Shown here: positions 1-6,349 of the stretch, one piece after another
How positions within the stretch are numbered: position 1 is the stretch's first letter
How the letters are laid out: each line of letters starts with the position of its first letter
From: a candidate division FCPU426 bacterium
Lineage (GTDB): Bacteria > Oederibacteriota > JAAXVQ01 > JAUVAV01
DNA: 6,349 nucleotides
NCBI GenBank assembly: GCA_030619365.1
Contig: JAUXBQ010000154.1
Location: 1-6,349 of the forward strand
Reading direction: 5' to 3'
The notes under the pieces: generated by a model
Database searches by the model: none
The model's input: the letters and a program-made list of their open reading frames with translations, nothing else
What the model was told of the DNA's origin: nothing
Program-made: the position numbers and the translations under genes

Positions 1-3000
1 AGACCGTGTTGGTGTTGGTAGTGACGGTTATGGGTATTTGAGGAAACGAGGGATGTTGAATGATGGTTTGAGGTGATATCAATAAATTATTTACATGATT
101 CGAATAATACCCTTTAATATGATGCGTGTGTACATCTATATCTTCATTCCAGGATTTCACTCTGAAATGTTCCGGTTCTATCGGCAAACCCCTTGTATAC
201 TGCGTATTATCCGGTACGTCCCATAACAACTCTCTCTCGTCATACCAATGGTAGGGATCATAGGATTCGACTGTGCCGTAATATTTCATTTCAAAACGTA
301 TTGGGCGCCATTTCGCTCCTTGCTGCTCCGTATAATGCCCTTCCCTCCAGCCCGTATAATCACCCCAGGTGTTGAGAACCAATTCATCGGCAATCCATAA
401 CCGCATGCCGTTATTCTTCAATTCAGCGCCGAATTTATATTGCCCCGCCTCGGATAAATAAATCAGCCCTGTCCACCTCACACTGAAATCCCTTGGTCTG
501 ACCTGCGGTAATGGTATACCCGTGGTTTTGTCTTGCGGATCAGGCACGTAAATCGGCCCGCCGAATTCCATGGCAGGTTCCCGATCAGGAGTATACGGCG
601 CTTCGGGAATGTCCCAGTTGAAGAACGCGAACGGTGTAATGGTTGTGGCCTGTAAATCCTGCAGTTCCAAATCGTGATAGAACTCCGTATATAAACCTGG
701 AATGTCTTTCTCTTTCCATATGTCACCCGAATATATTTCCTTGGCATATGTAATGGCGGTAATGCTATTGCCGTAAGCATAGGAAGTCAGCAGGTCGCTG
801 TTATCTTCAACTCTGTATTCCGGGCCGACTATAACCGGGTCAGACGGGGTGTTAATTACCCGGTAATCCAAATTATATTCTTCCGGACTTACCGGTTCAA
901 AAATACCCACATTCTTATCCGTATAATTATTCAGGGCTGACCAACTGACAGTTCCGCTGGTGACGCTCTCTGTCACGTTAACCTTAGCTGGAGGCCGCGA
1001 GTACCAGTACCTTTTGGGTATGGGCTCCCACGCTCCTCCAGGATCCAGGTTCCATTCTAGCTCAGCCTTGGCATATCCCCAATCATCGAACATGGAATAT
1101 TGCAATCCCATAACGGAGGCGTCCATATGCGAACCCAGATCCTGGGTCACCCGCGACACGGACCGGTCTTCATCCGGGTCAGACGGCCCGCCACGTCCCA
1201 CCCAGTCGTCAATCCAAACATCCTTGGGCCGCCACCAACTCCACTCCGGCAGGTTCGGGTCAATGTGTATCTGTGCCAGCTCCTGGCCATCGTCCGAAGT
1301 GGCCTTAAATTGCAGCCCCTGCGCATGCGGCGGAACGTACAAGGCGCCCAGCCATTGAGCCTGAAATTGGTCAATGACCAATTCATCCACCCAGTAGTAG
1401 TCAGGAAACGTACCATACTGCACACGATGCATGAAGTCCACAGGTCCGTTCAGTCCCCAATCATACCAGGGCGTGTCTTCTATCCGCTCCAAATCCCTAC
1501 CAGAATGGTACGGACCGTCCTCTGAGTAACTATCCCAATACTTGGCCTCCACCCCATCACCCAACGCAGGCGTGACATTGCTGTAGGGGTCATTCGGATC
1601 AGCCGGAAGTCCGTAGCAGTCAAAGTCCTTGGTCAAGGTCCAGTCAAATTCAACAGCATCGTATTTTATTTTTCTTTCAATAGGAAAAACCACTGTTGGA
1701 GGTGTAGTATTATAATCTATTCCCTGTACCTCCACCCTACAGGTAAATGTAATGTATACATAATTAGTGCGCCGGCCATCGACAATCACTTCGTATTCAA
1801 AGGTCTTGGGTGGATAATACAGTCCTTGTCCCTCAGCTTGCCAATTGAACCGGTCCGCCTCGCCCATAATTTTGTGCGTGACGATTATGTTTTCAGCCGG
1901 CGCAGTATATCTGATGGTCGTTTCATCCTTGACTTGGTCTTCATTGGGGGAAAAGATCTCCGGCTCGACAGAGACCGCAGCAAAATCCGGCGGCGGGAAG
2001 GTGTCCAGGTCAATCAAATCGCTGGTGGCTGAACCCTGGTTCCCAGCCTCATCCTGGGCCATGATCCGGTAGTAGTATTTGCCATCTCCCGAAGGAAACC
2101 CATCGTCTTTCATGCCGTTCCAGACCACGGCTTGGGTCTGGTTCCCAATCATGGATTTGCCAGTCACCAAGATCCTGACTAGTTCATGGTTCTCGTTATA
2201 AACTTGAATAAAAATACTCGGGGTTTTATCGACATTGTCCGTGGCAATGAATTCCAAGGTGTTGGTATCTTTCAATCCATCCGGCGGATAAGGCGAGAAG
2301 GGCGTGTCAACATCCACCGAAACCACGCTGACCTGGGGCGGAGACCGGTCCAAGACAATGGTTCCATAGCCGTTTTCCCGGGCCGGGTTGCCCCCCGGAT
2401 CCTGTGTGAATATACGATAGAAATATGTCCCTTCAGCCAGACTCCCCACGTTCCAGGTGACAAGGTTCCACTCCGGCACGTCCTCGGCCGTGGATGTTAT
2501 GCTTTGCACAACCGTTCCCGGTGCGCTGTAATTATAGGCGGTAATCGTAGTGCGGAACCTGAATCCCACCGTATCCTCAAGGTTATCCCTCAGGAAATAA
2601 CTGATTACTGTCTGATCATTGCCGGCTTCGCCGGACAAAATGCGCGGTGAACTAGTTACGTCGAATATCTCGGGCGCCTGGTTGTCCACGTAGATCACTC
2701 CACGGCTTTCAGGCCTGAACGAGGACGAACGGTTGCCGCTGTTGTCCTGGCAGGTCACGAGCACAACATAGGCGCCGTCAGCCACGTACTGGCCCAGCTC
2801 GTCCTTGCCGTCCCATTGCGCCTCGTGGGTGTCCCCTTGCGGAAGGCTGGCATACTGGACCAGGTTTCGCACCAATTGACTGTATTTGTAGATGCGAAGC
2901 CTGACATCTTGCAGTGGGCCGCTCTGCCCGCCGCCGGCCGACACCTCGTCCTGCAGGCCGAACTTAATCCGGGCCATGTCGTTCTGCCCCAGGCTGGTCG

Positions 3001-6000
3001 GGCAATTGGGGGTGATGGTGTTGGGCGAAACATCCACGATCGTGGCCAAAGGCAAGGCTGTGTCATTGGCCACCTCGACGGATATGCTTTGGGGCTCAGC
3101 CGCATGGCCGGCCGTGTCCGTGGCGTTGACTTCAAAGATATAAATACCAGGTTCGACCGCGTTATAGTTCAGATCCAGCCCATCCCAGGTTACCTGATGG
3201 TAACCCGTAGATTTATGCAGATTAGATTGGATTACGAGGATTACACCATCTGAATAATCGGGATTTCCTATCTGCGTAATCTTTATGGTTACATCTGCGT
3301 AATCATTTATATGGTAATTCAAGGTAGTATGGCCGCCGCGGGAGGTGAAGATCGTAGGCAACACGGAAAGCCGGGAGATGGTAAGTGTGGTCAGGTCGAC
3401 GGTTGCCTGGCTGTATTTGGTTATAGATGAATTACCGGCTTCATCCGTGGCCTTGAGGTGGATGGTATATGTTTTTTCGGCTAATAGCGAATCGTTGATA
3501 ACCGATCCATCCCAGGTTAACACGTGATTATTGGGACCGGACAGGACAAGAGAATTTCCAAGACGCCACACGATATGGTTATCGGAATCCCTGACCGTTG
3601 CCGATACATAAGCATATTCGGATAGGGTATACGGTATATCAACCGAATCGTTAATCCCATCATGGTTGGGCGAAAAGTCGCCAAGGTCATTGATGGTGTT
3701 CGTGATCTCAGGCGGAGTTAGGTCCAGCTTGAGGCTCTTGACCTGGCTCGATTCGGGCGACACATTCCCCATCCCATCCGCCACAAACAACCGGACCGTA
3801 TAAGTTCCTTCCGGGTATGACGTATCGTCGGGTTTTAAACCCTCCCAAATGATTTTATATTCTTTATCTTTTTCCGCCTTAATCTGCGTTATCCCTGGTC
3901 CGGCGGATGCCGGATGCGGATCAGTTTCTATCTTTGTGTTCTGCGGATCAATTTCATTCCCAGCGGTATCATACAGTTTGAATATCACATCCGCTGTTTC
4001 ATCCAGCGCAAACCGCACATTAGTGGTATCTTTTACCCCATCCCCATTCGGCGAGAACTTTGGATTCTCCACCTCAAACAACACAAACTGCGCAGGCCGC
4101 AGGTCCCTGTCCACTAACCGCCACACCATGGGGCTGTTTTCCAGTCCCGCATATTTCACATATATATAATTCTCCCCCTCAAATGGCAGGTCAATCGCCA
4201 AGCTGTACGCGCCAATAGTCGTGCTCTCCGGGATTGGTGTGGTTATACTGAATGTTTGGCTTTGTAAAATCGGCGGAGTCGCATCTGCGTAATCTGCGTT
4301 TACGTAATCCGCGTCATCATCCACCCAGCACTCCACCATATAATTCACAGCGCCCGTGCCATTTATGGTAATGCCCGTCGCACTCGTCGGCGAAACCGGC
4401 TGTTCTAAAGTAAGCCCAGCCGGCAGGGGCCCACCTTTTAGCACCACGTAATAGGAGAAATGCTCCACGCTGGCATAAGCTACAATCACATACTCATACG
4501 GATCATTCGGATCATTGGCTTCAAATTCATCCTGATAGGAATCACCGGGCGCGGGCGGTTCATAAGAACCATTAACCAATTTGTAATAAGATACATCCGT
4601 TTCCAGGGACTCCAATTCTCCGTCCGCGTTCATGTAGTGAATGGTCATGATATTCGTGGAGCCGATCAATCCATAGGCCACGGCTTCGTCGTAGGTAAAC
4701 CGGAAGGTTAATGTCGGCTGATCCTCTGGCCGGTCAGTAAAATCCACTTCTTTATCAGCCTTAATCTCAATCACCGGCCCCAGGGGCAAAATGGCGGGCT
4801 TGCTGGTGACCTGGGCCCGGGACAAGGGCACGGAATTCAAGGTCACTGTCGTGTCTTCGGCAAAGGACCCGGGTTTGAAACCCAGGGTGGCGCGCTTGTA
4901 CGGGTCGTGCGCAATGCTGTGCTCAGGCAGGGTCGAACCCGCCTCAATATACGCGCCGATCACCACTTCCCGGGTGGCGGTGGCCGCCCTGTTTTGATTG
5001 TCCACCGCGCGCAGCAAGACAGTATACCTGCCCACCAGCCCGGTCACATCCCAGTAGCCGAGTATCCCATCTGCGTAATCTGCGATTCGATCTGCATAAT
5101 CCGGATTAGCGGAATTAAGAATCAAATGCCACCCGTCATTGTCATAGTAATACAACTCATAATGATCCAACCCGGCGCCGGACACAGCCCCCCGGATCTC
5201 CACCAGCCATTTGCCGCCCGGCCTTTCCACCAATTTAAATTCAAAGGCATCGGCGAACTCCTGGCCCTCATGGGTATGGAAGGTGTTGGCATTGAAGGCC
5301 TGGTTGTAGATTTCAAAATCCTCGCATACGGACCCGTCCATATAGCGCACACGGATGTCCCAATCCCGCACTGAGATCTCGGGATTGTCCTGGGGCGTGG
5401 TGCTCACGCTGTTGTACCCGGTCGTCCAGTACGCGTGTTGGCCGTAGATCAACTGGTCGGCTTCAGAGGAATTTTGATTGGCAAAAGGATACAAGTCCTT
5501 GAACAAATATAATTTTGGCGCGGAATCAAAAGTCATGGAATCCGGTTCACTACGAATGAGTCCACTAGTGTTGCCCAAGGCCGGATCATCGGCCGTGGAC
5601 CAGTAGGTGTCAAACTCTTTGCCTGTGAAATAAACCTTTTCCGTGGCGCTCGCGCCCAGGTGGATATCCGCTTGCTTCCCCGGCAGAGACGAGAGGTTGA
5701 CCAGGTCGCTGGTAGTGAAGCCCTCCAGGGTGATGTTTTGAATCCTTTTTTCCTTGCCCGGTACGCCTGCCAGACCGGTCTCAAAGGCAATGGACGTATC
5801 ACTGCCATTGCCGTCTTCCGCGATCTCAGGACCGTAAGTATACAGCAAGCCCTGATTGAAGTCCTCAAGCGGATCAATCTCATACGCATAGCCGTCCACA
5901 TCAGGATCATAGGTGAGCCGCTGGTTGATTTTTCGCAGTTGCGCGGCATTACTCTGCTCGTCGCCGTAATTGATAAAGGACTTGTCCGGATTGAGTTCCA

Positions 6001-6349
6001 TGTAATTATGATTGGCCGAATAGTATCCCACGTCCCCGACCTTGGGGAAGAAATCCTTGTCCCAGTGTTTTTCCGGGTCCGCGTTGAGATCATCCAGGAT
6101 GAAATCCACAATGGCCTGGTCTTTTTGTTCGGTCGGGCTGAAAGGAAAGGGCGCTTCGAAAACCGGGAGCCACAGTTTGCTCTGGGCCTGGAACTTCTGG
6201 GAGTCGGTCTTTTGAAACACAATTCTATTTTTGTCATTCAAGGTCGATTTTCCGGGCGTGTAACTCGAGATACCGGCCAGCTCATCAGCGCTTTTCCAAA
6301 TTTCGCCCGAGGATACAGGATACAAATCATAACGGTAATGAGGTCCGTC
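1..6349 (-). CDS. Giant modular surface protein with FlgD-type Ig repeats and two PA14 domains (partial at both ends)
   Basis: One reading frame stays open from base 6349 to base 2, giving 2116 codons with no stop. The gene therefore extends past both window edges, and no start or stop can be assigned. The translation holds, in order, an unrecognised region (1-324), Ig-like and ZU5-like regions (325-755), seven FlgD-type Ig modules (756-1596), PA14 (1597-1787), a linker, and a second PA14 (1883-2064). These families are known from secreted and cell-surface proteins. Only six cysteines are present and there is no membrane segment, which fits an extracellular rod of beta-sandwich domains. A role in adhesion or carbohydrate binding is inferred from the PA14 domains. 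No enzyme domain, signal peptide or sorting signal is visible, and those would lie outside the window. RHS-type or polymorphic-toxin proteins can carry similar front modules, so that alternative remains open. Confidence 0.93.
2..157 (-). other. Tail after PA14-2, cut by the window edge (residues 2065-2116)
   Basis: The segment carries a histidine-rich bit (DVHTHHIKGYY, about 2072-2082) and then an I/T/N-rich, proline-containing stretch ending in 'TVTTNTNTV'. That stretch resembles an inter-domain linker. The frame is still open at base 2, so more protein follows. No fold is recognised. Confidence 0.45.
158..703 (-). other. PA14 domain 2, with NNG in place of DDG (residues 1883-2064)
   Basis: The match to PA14 is strong. 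IPGLYTEFYHDL (1883-1894) is the entry 'G-L-x-x-x-Y'. DFSVRWTGLIYLSEAGQYKF (1954-1973) is the core strand pair. MRLWIADELVLNTW (1982-1995) is the 'R-L-W-I-D-x-x-x-x-x-x-x-W' signature. 'RPIRFEMKYYG' is the 'Y-P-I-x-x-E-Y' strand, and ELLWDVP (W2043) with 'IEPEHF' closes the domain. The paired aspartates expected before R-L-W-I are N1979-N1980, so calcium or sugar binding like that of yeast adhesins may be altered. Confidence 0.88.
704..988 (-). other. Inter-PA14 linker of unknown fold (residues 1788-1882)
   Basis: About 95 residues join the two PA14 domains. A 'KVNVTESVTSGTVSWSAL' stretch suggests a short beta element, and a later part is rich in Y, S and N. No family is recognised. It could be a small Ig-like domain, or part of an extended second PA14. 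Confidence 0.4.
989..1561 (-). other. PA14 domain 1, with DDG motif (residues 1597-1787)
   Basis: PA14 is a beta-barrel carbohydrate-binding or protein-binding domain of secreted proteins. Here it opens with GVEAKYWDSY (about 1599-1608). It continues with FQAQWLGALYVPPHAQGLQF (1662-1681), matching the 'F-x-x-x-W-x-G-x-x-x-P-x-x-G-x-x-F' core. SDDGQEL follows (D1686, D1687), where yeast PA14 adhesins carry the paired aspartates that bind calcium and sugar. Later parts are 'WIDDW', a 'VTQDLGSHMDASV' turn, and the usual end: 'AKAELEW' (W1766) followed by IPKRYWYSRPP (1777-1787). It is longer than a typical PA14 because of a W-rich, D-rich loop around 1700-1730. Confidence 0.82.
1562..1987 (-). 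other. Incomplete or diverged FlgD-type module 7 and linker to PA14 (residues 1455-1596)
   Basis: It starts as a normal module with IFSPNEDQVKDETTIRYT (1465-1482). It then lacks a W-D-G core and the 'A-x-D-x-A-G-N' closing strand. Instead there is a beta-rich stretch ('KTFEYEVIVDGRRTNYVYIT') and a second strand-rich part ('TVVFPIERKIKYDAVEFDW'). The segment ends in a linker with D-P-N-D-P-Y, also used after the ZU5-like region. It may be a FlgD half-module joined to another Ig-like fold. Confidence 0.55.
1988..2335 (-). other. FlgD-type Ig module 6 (residues 1339-1454)
   Basis: The entry loop is FSPYPPDGLKDTNTLEF (1351-1367), an SPN-type loop with N replaced. The core is W-N-G-M-K-D-D-G (1410-1417), followed by 'GKYYYRIMAQDEAGN' ending at N1437. 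The exit is I-D-L-D-T-F-P-P-P. The overall layout is the same as modules 2 and 4. Confidence 0.83.
2336..2674 (-). other. FlgD-type Ig module 5, divergent (residues 1226-1338)
   Basis: The module begins with 'PEIFDVTSSPRILSGEAGN' instead of an SPNGDG loop. It keeps the tryptophan core as T-W-N-V-G (W1299), a closing strand 'LAEGTYFYRIFTQDPGGN' ending at N1321, and the exit L-D-R-S-P-P (1333-1338). The aspartate of W-D-G is replaced by asparagine. Confidence 0.75.
2675..3055 (-). other. FlgD-type Ig module 4, GC-rich (residues 1099-1225)
   Basis: This is the clearest match to the FlgD Ig family. 'VRLRIYKYSQLVRNL' is followed by WDGKDELGQYVADGAYVV at 1179-1196 and 'TCQDNSGN' ending at 1206. 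The exit is V-D-N-Q-A-P-E (1221-1227). The entry loop is a degenerate SPNTITPNCP (1108-1117) with a cysteine. A glycine-rich insertion (AGGGQSG) lies before the first core strand. One 60-base line, 2941-3000, is 63% GC by hand count, above modules 2 and 3. Confidence 0.88.
3056..3391 (-). other. FlgD-type Ig module 3, lacking the SPN loop (residues 987-1098)
   Basis: The W-D-G core is at 1055-1057, and the closing strand 'PGIYIFEVNATDTAGH' ends at H1082. The usual SPNGDG entry loop is absent and replaced by 'LPTIFTSRGG'. The middle of the module, about residues 1016-1045, is encoded largely by tandem and inverted copies of the dispersed repeat. The normal 'strand-loop-strand' before W-D-G has thus been built from, or replaced by, repeat DNA while the frame stays open. 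Confidence 0.7.
3215..3304 (-). repeat. Repeat cluster with tandem and inverted copies, copy 3
   Basis: On the minus strand, GATTACGCAGAT occurs at 3304-3293 and again at 3281-3270, with GATTATTCAGAT at 3259-3248, so unit starts are 23 and 22 bases apart. Bases 3215-3246 carry the opposite orientation on the plus strand (TGCAGATTAG, then GGATTACGAGGATTAC). The cluster can therefore fold back on itself. The first and third units are in frame as DYAD and DYSD; the second is shifted and reads I-T-Q-I (1024-1027). The cluster forms the middle of FlgD-type module 3. Confidence 0.7.
3392..3709 (-). other. FlgD-type Ig module 2 (residues 881-986)
   Basis: The module has FSPNHDGINDSVDIPYTLSE (892-911), a W-D-G core at 946-948, a 'KTYTIHLKATDEAGN' closing strand ending at N973, and the exit V-D-L-T (984-987). 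It is the most regular SPN-type module in the window at about 106 residues. Its DNA is AT-rich compared with module 4 (one 60-base line, 3601-3660, is 40% GC by hand count). Confidence 0.85.
3710..4084 (-). other. FlgD-type Ig module 1 (residues 756-880)
   Basis: The entry loop FSPNGDGVKDTTNVRF (765-780) is the classic SPNGDG-x-x-D motif of this family, with D770 and D774 as possible calcium ligands. It is followed by a strand pattern 'ALDETADVIFKLYDTAGNEI', then the W-E-G core (W835), then 'YPEGTYTVRLFVADGMGN' and the exit 'LDLTPPEI'. The module is about 20 residues longer than its neighbours because of an extra loop (about 798-828) containing a short copy of the dispersed repeat, read here as I-T-Q-I. 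Confidence 0.8.
3881..3892 (-). repeat. Short single-unit repeat copy, read in another frame
   Basis: The minus-strand sequence ATAACGCAGATT resembles ATTACGCAGATT with one change. It is translated as I-T-Q-I (820-823), not D-Y-A-D, within the extra loop of FlgD-type module 1. A single short unit could be chance, but its position in an unusual loop supports an insertion. Confidence 0.4.
4085..4432 (-). other. Ig-like module with internal DYA repeat insertion (residues 640-755)
   Basis: After a 'LPAGLTLEQPVSPTSATG' lead comes ITINGTGAVNYMVECWVD, the 'P-x-x-S-x-x-I-x-I-x-G-T' opening common to bacterial Ig-like modules. The second half has a strand pair ending in 'FEGENYIYVKYAG', the counterpart of the usual 'EGENTIYVKA.D..GN' closing strands. 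Residues 679-690 are made of the inserted DNA repeat and lie in the middle of the module. It leads straight into the first FlgD-type module. It carries one of the six cysteines, in the VECW motif. Confidence 0.5.
4283..4309 (-). repeat. Dispersed 9-base-period repeat, copy 2
   Basis: The minus strand carries three degenerate units, with the best core GATTACGCAGAT at 4294-4283. It is translated as DYVNADYAD (residues 681-689) inside the second Ig-like module. The outer unit is diverged (GATTACGTAAAC). Confidence 0.75.
4433..4945 (-). other. ZU5-like region ending in an H-F-S-Y-Y motif (residues 469-639)
   Basis: The order of motifs matches ZU5-like segments of bacterial surface proteins. There is a 'P-G-S-F-x-E-D-T-x-V-T-L' strand (about 493-505), then a 'LGPVIEI' strand, then a 'P-T-L-T-F-R-F-T-Y' strand, then a 'M-T-I-H-Y-M-N-A-D-G' strand. 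It finishes with VEHFSYYVVL at 628-637, the typical closing motif of these segments. A low-complexity linker with D-P-N-D-P-Y sits just before the last strands. The likely role is structural or a contact surface. The assignment is by motif order from memory, not by a profile search. Confidence 0.5.
4946..5377 (-). other. Ig-like beta-sandwich region (residues 325-468)
   Basis: The segment opens with a strand pattern (SVRDWDIRVRYMDG, 326-339). It later shows YELYYYDNDGW followed by YWDVTGLVGRYTVLLRAVDN at 432-451. That second motif is the usual last two strands of bacterial Ig-like modules in large secreted proteins, in which a 'TGL..G.Y.L.L.A.D' strand pair closes the fold. The loop before the closing strands carries the inserted DYAD repeat (417-427). 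The family assignment rests on pattern only. Confidence 0.5.
5069..5101 (-). repeat. Dispersed 9-base-period repeat, copy 1 (GATTACGCAGAT type)
   Basis: On the minus strand, two copies of the GATTACGCAGAT core (one with a single change, GATTATGCAGAT) are separated by a short CGAATCGCA spacer. The segment is read in frame as DYADRIADYAD (residues 417-427). It lies in the loop before the closing strands of the first Ig-like region, where an insertion is least disruptive. Confidence 0.75.
5378..6349 (-). other. Unrecognised N-terminal region of the window's protein (residues 1-324)
   Basis: I do not recognise a family here. The segment is rich in D, N, Y and F and has no cysteine and no hydrophobic membrane stretch, so it looks like a soluble extracellular domain. 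Two loops could bind calcium: DPDVDG at residues 148-153, spaced like a D-x-D-x-D-G loop, and EDGNGSD at 178-184. A helix-like stretch (DQAIVDFILDDL, 77-88) precedes an aromatic, asparagine-rich part (about 109-130). The segment joins directly to the Ig-like region, so it is part of the same chain. The true N-terminus lies further upstream. Confidence 0.5.

Noticed and set aside
203..219. CTGCGTATTATCCG near 205 as another copy of the dispersed repeat
   Set aside because: It matches only part of the core with an insertion, lies in the conserved end of PA14-2, and is easily explained by chance.
960..1525. Plus-strand open frames of 132 and 141 codons opposite PA14-1
   Set aside because: Both lie antisense to a well-supported PA14 domain, have no recognisable motifs, and no ribosome binding site was evident. 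They are antisense shadows.
2186..3253. Plus-strand open frames of 154 and 145 codons opposite modules 3-6
   Set aside because: They run antisense to clear FlgD-type modules, and their sequence is explained by the reverse reading of that coding DNA.
3215..5101. The ATTACGCAG units as a CRISPR array
   Set aside because: The units are 9-12 bases long, lie inside a coding frame, and have no regular 25-40 base repeats with unique spacers.
4907..5374. A plus-strand 155-codon open frame, partly I/V/C-rich (ICVICDSICII) over the repeat
   Set aside because: The 'ICVIC' string is the antisense reading of the ATTACGCAG repeat. It is not a membrane segment of a real gene.
5533..6237. A 234-codon open frame on the minus strand overlapping the N-terminal region
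   Set aside because: It is shifted by one base from the main frame and is rich in R, P, S and T, as expected from an off-frame reading of this composition. It shows no domain, while the main frame gives a continuous domain series.

Overview
The whole 6349-base window lies inside one protein-coding gene on the minus strand. Reading from base 6349 down to base 2 gives 2116 consecutive sense codons with no stop. Neither the true start nor the true stop is inside the window. Residue numbers below count from the first codon at 6349. I checked the frame at about 20 anchor motifs across the window, and all of them fell on the same frame.

The protein is a long string of extracellular-type beta-sandwich modules. 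From N to C it holds: an unrecognised region of about 324 residues with a calcium-loop-like motif; an Ig-like region; a ZU5-like region ending in an H-F-S-Y-Y motif; a further Ig-like module; seven consecutive modules of the FlgD-type Ig family, with SPNGDG-like entry loops and a W-D-G core; a PA14 domain; a linker; a second PA14 domain; and a tail that runs off the window. Only six cysteines were seen. This architecture fits a very large secreted or surface-anchored protein for adhesion, carbohydrate binding or cell-envelope interaction. No catalytic domain is visible here.

A short DNA repeat with core GATTACGCAGAT (9-base period ATTACGCAG) occurs at several places inside the gene. It is read as D-Y-A-D in some copies and I-T-Q-I in others, and one cluster also carries inverted copies. 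This suggests a dispersed DNA element that has landed in coding sequence rather than a conserved peptide.

The organism is bacterial by the protein families. The gene size, module types and repeat look like those of large-genome environmental or uncultured bacteria (for example Omnitrophota or other PVC/FCB-type lineages). No phylogenetic marker is present, so this is only a guess. There are no intergenic regions, RNA genes, CRISPR arrays, transposase genes, promoters or terminators that I can support.
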